64,000 nucleotides of DNA, taken from positions 40,776,191-40,840,190 of the forward strand of contig OX345636.1 in the NCBI GenBank assembly GCA_947044365.1. Direction: 5' to 3'. Of the stretch, positions 1 to 11,262 are shown one piece after another (the first letter of the stretch is position 1; the number at the start of each line of letters is the position of its first letter). The stretch comes from Petrosia ficiformis (lineage: Eukaryota; Porifera; Demospongiae; Haplosclerida; Petrosiidae). The notes under the pieces were generated by a model. It had not been told where the DNA came from and did not search any database. It worked only from the letters and a program-made list of their open reading frames with translations. The translations under genes were made by a program, and so were the position numbers.

Positions 1-60
1 CATAAATAATAAATAAATTGTTAAAAACGACACAAACAATTTCTGTTAATTAAGGAGTAT

Positions 61-107
61 ATATATATATATATATATATTAGCACAATTAAAACATATA
101 TAATTAT

Positions 108-151
<44 letters not shown>

Positions 152-180
152 ATTATATATATATATATATATATGCATGT
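61..180. repeat. (TA)n microsatellite
   Basis: Long alternating AT runs. The only open frame across it is low-complexity Ile/Tyr sequence and is not a gene. Together with 181-513 this stretch holds nothing else recognised. Confidence 0.9.
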
Positions 181-513
181 AGTGTAGCATACATACATTG
201 TTAAGAATAGAGAAATATGTCCATTTATTTGTATTTTCATGGACCATAATAAAATGATGAGGAAAGAACACAACATGTATATAATAATATAATTATGAAA
301 CACATCTGCATTACAGTCAAACTGGTTTTACCCTCTCCAAGACAGTACAGTACAAGTGAAGGTTATGTCGCCCTGTTAAAACCTACTAGTCAGAATTAAC
401 AAGTACATTATAACAAATTGTTTAATAAACACATTTAATGTATAGAACAAGTTATTGACAACTTGTTAATGAGACGAAGGACAAATAAAATACAATACCG
501 TTACACAACACAC

Positions 514-553
514 CTGCTAGTAGCAGAGAGGCCAAGAGAAGACACAGCTGCAT
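514..553 (-). CDS. Putative first coding exon with signal peptide (gene continues off the left edge)
   Basis: Read on the minus strand from an ATG at 553-551, this exon encodes MQLCLLLASLLLAG. That is a short start, a run of Leu/Ala and a small residue, as expected of a secretory signal peptide. It ends at a GT donor (complement of 512-513) in phase 1. The next exon would lie left of position 1 or in the AT-rich stretch and was not found. It lies about 200 bases downstream of the NDUFA12 stop, on the same strand. Product unknown; a chance ORF with a chance donor cannot be excluded. Confidence 0.4.
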
Positions 554-756
554 TGTTGTAAGTTATCAGGCAAACGTCTCTACTCTTGGGGAAGAAAGTG
601 ATCCAGACGAAAACTATCAGTAGTACGCCAAAATTCGCAGCAGTTAAACACACGTGGTCATGTGATGTTAGCGTCACGTGACGTAATTATAAATTAATAA
701 CTAATAATGGTACTCAATTAATATAATTTTTATGTGACAATAATACAGTGTAATAT

Positions 757-3275
757 TCAGTGTTGGTTTGGTTGCCATTGTTCTATTTTCGGTCTTGTTG
801 TACTGTAAGGAACATACTCATCAAGTGTTCCTGACTTGTTCTCCAAATGATCTATTAAAAATTTTCTATTTTCTGGGGGTTCTACTGTTGGAGGATTGTC
901 TGTCATTGAGTGAAGCCATCGATGCCTGTAGTTATAAATGGAATATACCATTAGTTTATTGTAAACGGAAGAGTGAGAACACTCATAGAGTGAAAACAGA
1001 ATATACATGTACATGTATCTACAAAGGATTCAATTTTCATCACCCTTCCTAAACCCTGTGTGTGCATGTGTGTGTGTGCGTGTGTGTATTACATGTATGT
1101 GTGTGTGTAGGTGGGTGTGCGTGTGTGAATATGTGCATATCAAAACTTACATGTAGTTCCCTCTTTGGGTCAGATGGTGCAGTTAATTGACAAAGAGTTA
1201 ATGAACTATTTGTTAATTGGCTCAAGAATCAAGCCAATGGCACACACACCAGCTGTTGAGCAATTTGGCCCATGCTTCAAAACATATCAAAAACTCTGGC
1301 ACACATGAATGTGTGTGCATGTGTGTTTATGTTTATGATCTATCACATTCTAACTAACCATTCTGGAGGAACCTGAGAGGCATCAAAGTCCTTACGAGCA
1401 TAAAATACAAATCTATGACGTCCTATAATTATGAAATATAATAATAAAATGTAGATACTAGATAGTCTTTTGTAGGGATGTGCAATACAACTAAAACTTA
1501 ATAATAGCCTTGCGTATCTCTGCCAAGAGTATCACAATATACATTTGAATTAAAATGCTTATAAAATGTTAATAAATATCCTGTTTTGGTTGTATTTGTA
1601 GAAACGGTAAAAAAAAGAAATTGATCAAAGTTATGCACACTAGCTTGTTACAATTACAATTGCGATACACCAAAAAGCACTATCGCACATCACCAGTCTT
1701 TTAAAGTTCTGATAGGTTGGGAGATTGTCAGTGATATCAATATCACCCTTTGTATACATACATGTACACTACATACACTGTACTGTATTTTATTTGCCTT
1801 TTAGTACAGCACAGTTCTAACCATAGGTTGGCACAAAGAAATCACAAACAGTGTGTTGATAGGCGGATAGTTCTTGGTTGATTGTTTCAAAAATTGTCAA
1901 AGCCATTCAACCTTCTCATTCAATGTACATGTACAAAAGTTAGACTACCCTTGAAGTACATGTACATGTACAAAAGTTGGATGTTGCTTAGACAATCACA
2001 GTATAAAAAATCGATTGAAATTTGACATACACAAAAGAATAGGAAATATAATTTCATAAATGGTGTTGGTAAAAAGACTGTTCAAGTGGTCATTTGAAAC
2101 TAAAGTAAACAAAATATTTCTGAGTATTATATATATAAACAGTAGTAAACAGAACAGGAGTTACCATGATTTATATTTAATTCATAATGATCAGATTCAA
2201 GGAATCATGTGTGGCTATTAGACTGTACTAAACTGTCAATAATGAAGTCTACATACCAAAGAAGTATTCTAGATTCTCATAGTACTTGTTGCCATACTTA
2301 TCTTCTCCCACTAAGGTTCCAGCTCTTACATCTCTTGTTCTGAAAACAAAACAGGAACACATCACGTAAAAATATTCACATACAGTTTATTATCTTGCCT
2401 CATTAATATTGAAAAAGCATTCCTTATCCCTCCAACTTCTCTCACACGTCTAATCAGAAACGCCATTTTAAAATCTAACAATTTAGTCTCCTTCCCAGAC
2501 TGCAGCGCCCCACTTGGGGTGTGGCAGTCTGAGTGCGAGGATAAGCAGAGTCCCAGTCTCCCAGACTGTCCAGGACTCCAGCCTATTCGGTAAATATGGT
2601 AATCGGGGACAGCATTTACAGTGGAATGAAATCAGTACTACTCACAACTTAATGAAAACAATTATCATGTGCAAATCTATAGATTGAAAATCAAGTCTTT
2701 ATAAAACTGTAAATAAAAAACTGGTATCAGACTATAAATTGACTAACAGCTTAGAACATCAGTACTACTGAATCTTATCAGTGAAACAGTTTATAGTTCT
2801 TGTTTCATTGTTGTTCCATTTTTTTCCAGACCAGGATCATCTCAAATTTCTTAGTAACATGTAAAATTCAAATCCATTCATAGTGTTATCATTTAAATCT
2901 TCACCCAAAGTGCTTGCACTGATGATAAGTGCACAAAAATCACAAAAACAGCCTGGACACAAGAAAATCTTTTGCCAATGATTCCTATAATAAATTTGAT
3001 TTTTTCAATTAGTATTATGTAAGTTGATTCTATAAAAGTTCAGTGCCTTTACAGCAGTACATGTACTGATGTATGTATACACCATACCCCTGTAAATGAA
3101 TCTCATCAATAAACAAATTAATTAATCTATAACTATAAAACTTCAAATAATAAAAAAAACATTTGAAAAAATGAAAATGTATGTAGGGATATCTAACCAA
3201 AAAATAACCAGAAACAAGATTTGGATGATACGTACCTTAGCAACACACTAACAGTGCCAATTCCACACAACAACC
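757..3275 (-). CDS. NDUFA12: NADH dehydrogenase (complex I) accessory subunit NDUFA12, 5' exon missing
   Basis: Four minus-strand exons join in phase: 3236-3275 (tentative 5' limit), 2257-2339, 1359-1422 and 757-925 (stop at 757-759). The second encodes the family signature [15 protein letters not shown]. The third gives [13 protein letters not shown] and ends PPEW. The last gives [12 protein letters not shown] and [14 protein letters not shown]. These correspond one for one to animal NDUFA12 (B17.2), a matrix-side accessory subunit of mitochondrial complex I. The N-terminal exon with the start codon was not found. Candidates lie upstream of 3283, but a decayed PLAC8 copy and a transposon occupy much of that space. 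Exon identity is strong; the 3236-3275 acceptor is less sure. Confidence 0.9.
1040..1130. repeat. (TG)n-rich microsatellite in NDUFA12 intron
   Basis: Imperfect GT repeats between the last two NDUFA12 exons. No coding potential. Confidence 0.8.
1980..2130. repeat. Fragment of dispersed miniature element (family B)
   Basis: Matches by eye the segment 'gattgaaatttgacatac ... gaacagga' that recurs at 13440-13520 and 22500-22560 and, more diverged, at 25540-25600. It sits in the NDUFA12 intron. Confidence 0.6.
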
Positions 3276-3340
3276 CTACACCAGTAGAGATACGTAGAGT
3301 AAAATTTAAACACAAGTTATACTTATGTAAGGCCTGGCTC

Positions 3341-3360
3341 ATATATATATATATATATAT
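3341..3360. repeat. (AT)n microsatellite
   Basis: Short pure AT run. The surrounding 3283-5768 region holds homopolymers, the PLAC8 relics described separately and no gene I can support. Confidence 0.8.
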
Positions 3361-5592
3361 GGAATTGGTTAGTTTAAATTGCTACTAAGGTAACTCAAGT
3401 TTACAAATCAGTCTTGTCTCCGGTTCTTCTTCAGTTTTGATACCCCTACATGCTTTTTTTTTTTATTCTTGTATCAAGTTTTTTTTTTGCATCATACTGA
3501 GCCACAATATGTATGTACATAATTAGAACAATTCAGTAAATTTATGTAATTATTGTAAAAATGCTAGGAAGCAAATTGAAAGTGGGAGGGTGGTAGCAGT
3601 TGTAACTAAGCCTTGTAAGAGGTAGTTGAATGATGATATCATCATGTAATGCATGACATCAACTAACACATGATATGGTGTTTGTTAAACAACAGAGAAC
3701 ATAATAATGAACTATTATTGTTAATTAAGTAAGTTTCACAGCTTATATTAGTATGTTTAAAGTAGTATAGTATGCCAATAAATGGGTTGCAGCTGCGCAA
3801 ACCCAACCCCCCCCCTCCTCTATTCCTCTTAACAAATATAAAGTACGTTAGTCTTTCATTTTTGTGGACCTAGGGAGTTTTTGCACATGACCATTACTGT
3901 TGTACTCTTAACAACATCATTTTTGTGACCATTCAATTATGAGGCTCTTCCTGTATGAACATAATTTGCTTTCATGCATGTTTCATTAATTATACATGAT
4001 GATACCTATAGTATAATCATCATAATACTTATTGAGCATTTCATACATTTTGAATGCTTCAAGTACTAATAAACTCAATACCTAGCAGGTACATGTAGAT
4101 CTTTTGTGATACAGTATCTAATTCATGATGAGTATTCTCTTTTACTTACAGCTTTAATATTTATGTAGGAGTATGGTCTCCACAAGAAATAACTCTACCC
4201 AAAGAACATTTTTTCCTCTGTTCAATATTGTAAATTATTATTATTTTTTTTATGGTGTGTATGGTACTTATAAATTGCTGCAAGCGGCTGAGAGTATTTG
4301 CTGATTAAATAAATTTTAAGAAACAGAAAAGTATGACTTCAGTGGAATTTAATTGGAAATAAATTTGTATTCATGCTATATAAAACTATTTCGATAGCTC
4401 CACAAATGTAGAAATTTAAAATTATTATTTTAAGAAAAATAATGAAGATTTGACAATTTTGTTTCTTGACGATTCTCTACTTTAATGAAGATCGCTGGCC
4501 ATCCAGAAGATACTGTTAGACTAAGTCATAAAGACATTTGATATCAAAAGTATGTGTGTATTTAAACTTATCTGTAAAGTGTATATATTAGCAGATATTT
4601 CAGCTTGCCACTTGCGGGCATTTTTTTCTTTTTGCCATCCCTGCATAGAAAGTACTACCATACTTCTGATATCCTTTCTGAGTACTCAATTTTCTCTGAG
4701 ATAAGCACTGTCCAGCAAATCCTCAATGTCCAAATTATTTAACAGTTTTAGTATGTACATTTATAAAAACATACAATGCACTTATAAAACCAAATATAAC
4801 GTAGTCATTCATTCTATATACTTTTTAGGTTCTCTTGCTTGTGAACTTTTCCTTTTATAACGCTTATAACAGTGTTCCTTCCATCAGCAACATATATCAT
4901 GCAAATAAGATATTTGTTTAAACTGCATTCATCATGATATTCACTAAAGTAATAATTCATGATATTAGTTGAGTGAATATCACAACTGGATAAAAAGAAA
5001 TCACATATTTACATGCATTATCATGATATTTAGTAATACAGAGATATTGATTCCACAATGATATTAATAGGGATGCATGGTAAATAAAAGGTGCATTACT
5101 GCTAAGGATGGTTGGTTGTGAGGAGGAGGAGGAGGATTATCACATTGAATTTAGCTTAGATTTTAACCCTAACGACAATAGATCCTAGGTTCAACAAATT
5201 TGTGCCCCTAGACCCCTTGGTTTGGCGAATTTCTGCCCCTATACACTGAGGTTCAGTGACCATGCCCATGCTGATGGTAGCAGCAGGTTAGTGACAGTTT
5301 GTGACACTGACACTCTGGTGGCAATAGCCATTCCAAAACTGGATTAATTTCAGAAATAAATATCATTGATATTATACAATGACAGCTTTAACAATTTCTC
5401 ATTCTGTATTTTAAAATTATTTTGCCAGGCAAAACTTTGAGAATAGGGGAACTTTACTCATAATAATGGTAAATATCACTTTAAAATTAATAAGGAATAG
5501 TATAATAGGTAGCATTTCAAGCATATCTCACCCAGTCTTATATATACCCAACCACATTATGACTCAAGCTAAGAGTATACTATAGATTCATA

Positions 5593-5651
5593 CAGGAGTC
5601 CATAATTAAAAAAAAAAACTTAAAGTTTTTTTTTTTAATTATGGACTCCTG
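5593..5651. repeat. Perfect 59-bp palindrome
   Basis: The left arm starts CAGGAGTCCATAATT and runs into an A tract. The right arm mirrors it from a T tract to AATTATGGACTCCTG, with almost no loop. The paralogous position in the other PLAC8 copy (about 14320-14360) lacks it, so it was inserted or expanded after duplication. Confidence 0.85.
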
Positions 5652-6120
5652 ATTGATATAATAGGTGTGTCTGGGTGAACCAGCCAAACAACAAATCATA
5701 GCATATTTATATAATATAATACATATATATAGTACTGTCAACACATGTCTTGTTTATTGCTAACCTACAAAGAGTACAATCAGAAAAGCAGCCGAACAGT
5801 GGGTATTTGAATTCAGACATGTTGCACTGTTGCAAGTTGTAGACTAAGGGGGTGGTCTGAGCCAGGGGTTTAGTGGACATCACCATTATGGGAATGATCT
5901 CCAGCTATATATATAGAACATGTACATTCAACAGGGTGGGAAGAGGGGGTGCAAAGGGTGCTGTAGCACACCTGCTTTTTTGTGCTGATATTAATTTGTG
6001 ACTTCTTAAAATCATAGTTTGTAATGTGACATTAATCTTAGTCACATCACACAAAATAATTGTAGAAATAAAGCTAACCAACACTGTAACATACTTTTAT
6101 TTTTGTTGTACGTTCACAAC

Positions 6121-6216
6121 GATAGAGCTGATAAACTTGACCTACGTCAAGTGGCTAAGGCATTTGCTTCCATCAATCAAAGAAGAGTAAATTACTTTGG
6201 AAAGTTTAATGTATAA
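6121..6216 (+). other. Possible orphan coding fragment
   Basis: A 32-codon frame beginning DRADKLDLRQVAKAF and ending at a TAA has protein-like composition and a usable AG just before it. No start, partner exon or family is recognised. It may be a gene relic or chance. Confidence 0.15.
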
Positions 6217-6825
6217 AGATACATTATAATGTATGAATCATGCTTATAGTAATTTTTTTTAAATTTCACATTCAACATTACAAAGTATTAAAACAATAAT
6301 TACACTGCAAAAAAATAGAATTGTTAAAATAACAAATATAATCATACAGGATGTTATGACTGCGTGATAACGTACTTACTTATACCAATTATAATCAAAT
6401 AACATGTCTAATATATGCACAAAGAAGGTTTTAAAAACCTTTTTAAAATATTTATTTTGCTGCTTTGTAAATCAATTAGACTATATAAGGAAATTGAAAC
6501 TGCAATTATTGAATTATAATTGGTTAAAAATCAATGTACATGTACATTGTATGTCACCATGCAGTCATAAGAACCTACACAACTACTTAAATTACAATTT
6601 CCATTATTCCTTGCAACTGTACTAACAAATAAATTAGTTATTTTAACAATATTATTTTTGCAGTATAGTTTAAAATGGGACCCATGAATTATAGCACCCC
6701 TACTTTAAATGATCTTCCTAACTATGGTGCGCCGTTTGTTTCAAAATTATCGATTCCAAAACTCTAACTTTCTCTAGCAATATACGGGCGTGTACGTATT
6801 ACGAGAGTAAGTTAGATTACGGAGC

Positions 6826-9044
6826 ATGGAGGGTAAACGGGATTCAACCACCCTTTCCATTATGTCTACTGGTAACAGGAGTGAACTGAACTACCTACCA
6901 ACTCTTTCTACTGATGTTGTGACCGAACCAATTACGCCTTTGAACCGACCAGCTAGCACTCCTTCAAGTTCATTTCCAACCTCTCCTGTACATGATTCTC
7001 ATTCTATTATGATCAGTGAGTCAGTGGTACATGTACCTCCCTCAAGCTTGCCATCTACAACTCATACTTCTATCACTTCCAGTTCATCTGTGTCAGCCAC
7101 CACTACTGTTTTGCAACACATTTTAGATGACAGCATGACCAACCCTCTTCCCACTATTGCTCCTCCTACCAACCCTCCTCCCAACTGCAGTACTATGCAC
7201 TTCAGCCTGGATATTCCACATATTGAAGATCCTTTTCAATCAGATGATTTAGATCGCTCAGCCACTCATGCTGAACCAACAACACTGGAGGGTATTCAAG
7301 AAAGATATTCGTCCCTCTCCATGGAAGACATTACAATGATCTATGAGGTTTCTGGCCGTAGCTATGAAAGAACAGTAGATTTTTTGAAAAACCAAACATT
7401 GGACAACATGCTAAATCTCCTATATGACTACTTTATTGAGTTATGTACAGAAGAATCTCCGAAACTTCAAATGAAACCAGATGCTTCAGACCAGGAAATG
7501 GCTGAATTGGTATTGGGGTTTTATAAAAGTAGCCGTTTCTCTAAAAGTTCTTGTGTTCGAGTTACTCATGAACAAGCAATAGACAGTGGTGGTGTGCGCC
7601 GTCAGTTATTTTCTTCTGCTTTCAATGCTATAGCTGATGGACATTTACAAATTTTTGAAGGTCCTTCAACTAGAGTGTCACCAGCCATTAAGCCATGTAA
7701 CATTGTATCAGGACTTTTGGAGAATCTTGGAAAAGCAATTGCACACCACTTAGTCATGGATAAAAGTGGGTTTCCCTTTCTCTCCCCACCCATTTTTTAT
7801 TACCTTGTGGGTAAGGACGATATTGCAATCACTTTACTAGAGGATTTCGATGTCTCTGGACAAGCGTTACATGTGATTAAGAAGGTAAATTAGTTACATA
7901 ATTATACATGAAAGATAACATTGTGGATTTATGTACTTAGATGAAATTCAGCCACTCTGATAGCCAATTGGTCGATGATGATGATGATATGAGGTATATC
8001 GAAAGTGCTTTGGATGAATGTGGAAGTGATGTTACTCTTGATGTAAGTCCAGCCTTAATACTCACTGTGTAATTAATTTCTAACTTATTTGCAGGTGGCT
8101 AACAAAGATGAAATTCTTCAAACTATACTAATCCACAATGGCCTTTACAAAAGAAAAGTTTTCTTAGATAGTCTGTCTGAGGGACTGGAAATTTATAAAA
8201 TCCACTCATTAATGAAGATTTTTCCCAATTTGTTTAAGCCCGTTTTTACCAGCAGTGAATTGTCCGGTACGGATATCATTCAGAAAATTGTTCCATGTGC
8301 TGTATCTCTGGATGATCATATGTTGCAGCTCATATCTTGTCTTTTTGAATATATCACCAAACTGTCTCCAGATGGTATGTCAACTAGATGGAAAGTGCTT
8401 GTGTGTACTTTTAACAACCATATGTGCTTTGAATTCTATTTAATACCTATGTCAATCAACTGTAACAATTACTACTTTTATTTCTTATTGTAAATGTTTC
8501 ATTCCTTTTCTTTGTTTTGTGTATGTACCGTGGGTAAGCTGCCAGACATGGGGTAATAGTAATATGTAATAGTAATAGTAAAGATTACTTGATACAGTGT
8601 AATATTAATAGTAATAGATAGCCTGAGAACCAATGTAATAGTAATAGTAATAGTAATAAGTATGGACTCTTCTGTAATAGTAATAATTGTTATATGCAAT
8701 ACCTCAGCTGATATAATAGTAATTGTAATATAATAGACCCCATGTCTGGTGAGCTCAACAAATATTTGCAACTAGCAACTTGATTTTGTTCAATATAATT
8801 ATAGTTACTGTCTTTTTCCTTTTTTTTGTTAGGGTTAAAATGTTTTTTGTGTTTGGTAACTGGGAGTCAGTTTTTGACTCCAGACAGCATTTTGTTGAAG
8901 TTTACCTCCAAAGAGACAGACCCAGCTTTGTCCTTCCATACATGCTCCAAATGCATTGTTCTTTCAACAAGAATCATAAATGCTCAAGACCTCAAGCTAG
9001 AGTTGAATGTACTCGTACAAGAAAAATCTTTCACCATGGCATAG
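6826..9044 (+). CDS. HECT-domain E3 ubiquitin ligase-like protein carried by the transposon
   Basis: Four exons (6826-7884, 7941-8042, 8095-8374, 8833-9044) join in phase to 550 aa. Residues 1-150 are Ser/Thr/Pro-rich and probably disordered. Around 160-190 a segment (SMEDITMIYEVSGRSYERTV) resembles a CUE-type ubiquitin-binding helix bundle, which is inference. The HECT fold follows: the N lobe contains QAIDSGGVRRQLFSS and LGKAIAHHLVM, and the C-terminal exon contains FLCLVTGSQFLTP and FHTCSKCIVLS. The Cys in HTCS occupies the expected thioester-forming position, and the protein ends shortly after, as HECT ligases do. A family D miniature element sits in intron 3. Converges on the transposase gene (224 bases between stops). 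Role in transposition unknown. Confidence 0.8.
8542..8749. repeat. Miniature inverted-repeat element (family D) in HECT intron 3
   Basis: Ends CCAGACATGGGGT and its complement at 8737-8749 flank a (TAATAG)n-type interior. A second family member lies at 36926-37197. Confidence 0.8.
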
Positions 9045-9267
9045 TTAGATATAATGTTCATACTAATTCCAGTCATTGTTTATCCTTTTATGTTACTCCA
9101 ATGTGGAAATCGTGGTTTTTGTTTATTCTATTCTGATTTGAGCCACAAGATTGGAACTAATGATTTTATGTTGATTTTTTTTTGTGCCGTGGTTAATTTT
9201 TTTTTTCATGGGTTGTTATCAGCATTGAAAAGAAATATTCATAAAAAAAAAAATCAAAATGATAGAA

Positions 9268-10790
9268 TTAATCAGTCTCAGACTCTGATGAGGTTTCAAG
9301 CAACTCAGTTAATGTGGTTCTAATTTCCAAAAACTCCACATTGGGATCAACATCTCCTACACTTGATGTCAGATGGTATAAACGTTGCAAAAATATTCTT
9401 TTTGTCTCTTCACTTAAGTCCTCAAGTGTTTCTGGGACAAGCACAGTGTTTACCTGTTCATCTGCAATTGGGCCTTCCTCATCCAAGCCAAAACTCTCTA
9501 ATTCAGGTATGTGATGGTCAATTTCACCACGGATTACACTATTAGCCCAGATTTTATACGGGGACCAATTCTGTTCAGTTCGTAATGGGTGTTTGTTCCA
9601 AGCTTTAGTGAACTCTTCAAGAGAATTATTTATTCGAGGTAAATATAAACAATGTAATGCGAAAAGGTCAATTTCATTGTCTGGGTCTAACACACCAACT
9701 GCTTCCATTGCATGGAAAAGGGCATGATAAGTTGAAGCAACACACCTAAACACATCTCTCCACAACCTCTCAATCCTCTGGTTCCTGGTGGAACAGCCAG
9801 CAATGTGACTTCTTCTTCCCACTCCTCTAACAGAAACCATAAAGTGGCATACCAATATATTCTCACCCCCTTTATCAGACCTCACCCTTGACGGAACACC
9901 ATATTGAGTGGTAGCATGATAAAATTCATTCATTACAGTGGCTGACTTGTTGTTTGTAGAGCATTTAAGGTACACTATCATCCTTGAAAAGCCATCCAGC
10001 CCACCATGAATTACAAACCGCCACCTTATAAGACTATGATGGCCATCTATATGCCAAAGGCTATTAGCACTAGGGACACAATATCTGCGTCTTGTGATCT
10101 GCTGATGCCACCTGACACGCTGCCTCAAGGGATCAGTTCTGCTAATGGAAGCACGAACCCTCCAGCGTTGTACATTTATCCCAATGCTTGACAGATATCC
10201 CTGTAGCATCACCTGACCACAATTGGGGTTCCTCTCTTGGTATTGTTGAACAATAAAGTCTAATGCACGGTCTGAAATTTGAGAGTACTTTGAAATGCAC
10301 AAATTACACTCTTTCAATCTTCTCCATAAGGTGGTACGACTTGTTCCAAAGGCTAGTGCAATCTCATTAAATGTATACCCTGCATCTCTCATAAGCTCAT
10401 ACAGCTCAATGTTAATTACTACCTTGGGTCTTCCTGGTAATCCAGATACAGTCAAAACAGTTGGAATATTAACTGGAAGAACAGTACAATTAGAAGTAGC
10501 ACTACATAATCTTCTGAGAGCAAGAACACATCGATGATAGACTGAAAGAAGTGGTGTCTGTTCGTAAAGAGGACTAATAGTGTCTTGCAATATTTGTATT
10601 ACACTTTCCAGTCGAGTTTTGATTCGATCAAAACCAACAGACGTAACATCTTCTTTCTCACTTTCAGCAATAAGTGTTTCAATATTTGTAACAACCTATA
10701 CGGAAAAAAATGAAGATCAGGATATTAGGGGGAAAAAAGATGAAAAAAAATGAAAGAGGATATACTTGCCTCTGCTAAAGTGTCAGACAT
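9268..10790 (-). CDS. IS3EU-type DDE (rve) transposase
   Basis: Exon 1 at 10770-10790 (MSDTLAE) and exon 2 at 9268-10695 give 482 aa. The 74-bp intron uses a GC donor in the strong GCAAGT context; a GT donor nearby would break the frame. A helix-turn-helix lies around residues 100-145 (FNEIALAFGTSRTTLWRRLK). The integrase-like core has the first Asp in LWHIDGHHS, the second in RVRSDKGGEN and the Glu in NQRIERLWRDVF. The C-terminal part (LHCLYLPRINNSLEEF, AWNKHPLRTEQNWSP) matches a family of animal 'integrase core domain' proteins I recall. It should cut and join the perfect TIRs of this element. No stop codon or frameshift seen. Confidence 0.9.
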
Positions 10791-10933
10791 TTTTCTGTAT
10801 TATTATTATTCATATATATGCGTACACGCCTATATCGTACACGCCTATATCGTACACGCCCGTATATTGCTAGAGAAAGTTAGAGTTTTGGAATCGATAA
10901 TTTTGAAACAAACGGCGCACCATACCTAACCAC

Positions 10934-10956
10934 ACCCCCCCCCCCCCCCCCCCCCC
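10934..10956. repeat. Poly-C tract beside the transposon insertion
   Basis: About 22 consecutive C just outside the right target duplication. Its length is likely to vary between reads. Confidence 0.8.
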
Positions 10957-11262
10957 GTAGAAATCCAATTTATAAGAAAACCAAATTGTTTTGTATGTGT
11001 CTCAGTAATTGTTGCACTCGTTTGACATACAGTTGATTTCTGCTCTGTGTATTGTACTGCATACAGTACTAAACAAAACACAACTGTTGTACTTTTATGA
11101 AAACAATCATTATTATTATCTGCATATTTATAGACTGAAAATGAAGTCCTATATAAAATATACAAAACTGTAAACAAAAAAAATAGGATAATTCTAAAAA
11201 CAGCTAATCTACTAACAGCACAGAACATACTAATTTTATAGAAAGACTTTATAGTTCTTGTT

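Larger units (their letters stand above)
2820..5820 (-). pseudogene. Decayed PLAC8-family copy (copy A)
   Basis: Exon 1 at 5769-5820 is intact: MSEFKYPLFGCFSDCTL followed by a GT donor, almost identical to exon 1 of the copy at 14430-14481. The middle exon survives only as a short relic around 4680-4745, aligning with 12056-12115 but carrying deletions. The terminal exon relic near 2828-2870 aligns with 11263-11307 but has an in-frame stop (ATT TGA where the other copy has ATT CGT). Noncoding flanks also align (for example 2880-3060 with 11330-11690), so this is a segmental duplicate. Oddly, the relic overlaps NDUFA12 exons on the same strand. Confidence 0.75.
6717..10930. mobile_element. IS3EU-like DNA transposon, complete, with 6-bp target duplication
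   Basis: The element runs 6723-10924 (4202 bp). Its 74-bp terminal inverted repeats (6723-6796 and 10851-10924) match perfectly by eye, beginning TATGGTGCGCCG. They are flanked by CCTAAC on both sides (6717-6722 and 10925-10930), a 6-bp target-site duplication. TAY ends, a 6-bp duplication and an integrase-like DDE transposase fit the eukaryotic IS3EU superfamily. It carries two convergent, intron-containing genes: a HECT protein (+) and the transposase (-). Both are open, so the insertion is young and possibly autonomous. The motif CGTACACGCCTATAT is repeated just inside the right TIR. The superfamily name rests on remembered superfamily traits, not a search. Confidence 0.9.

Noticed and set aside
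8499..8771. 90-aa minus frame rich in Ile/Thr
   Set aside because: Produced by TAATAG repeats inside the family D element.
10578..10590. Start of the IS3EU transposase at the internal MQDTISP position
   Set aside because: The codon there is TTG, and the frame stays open upstream to a clear acceptor and a short ATG exon.
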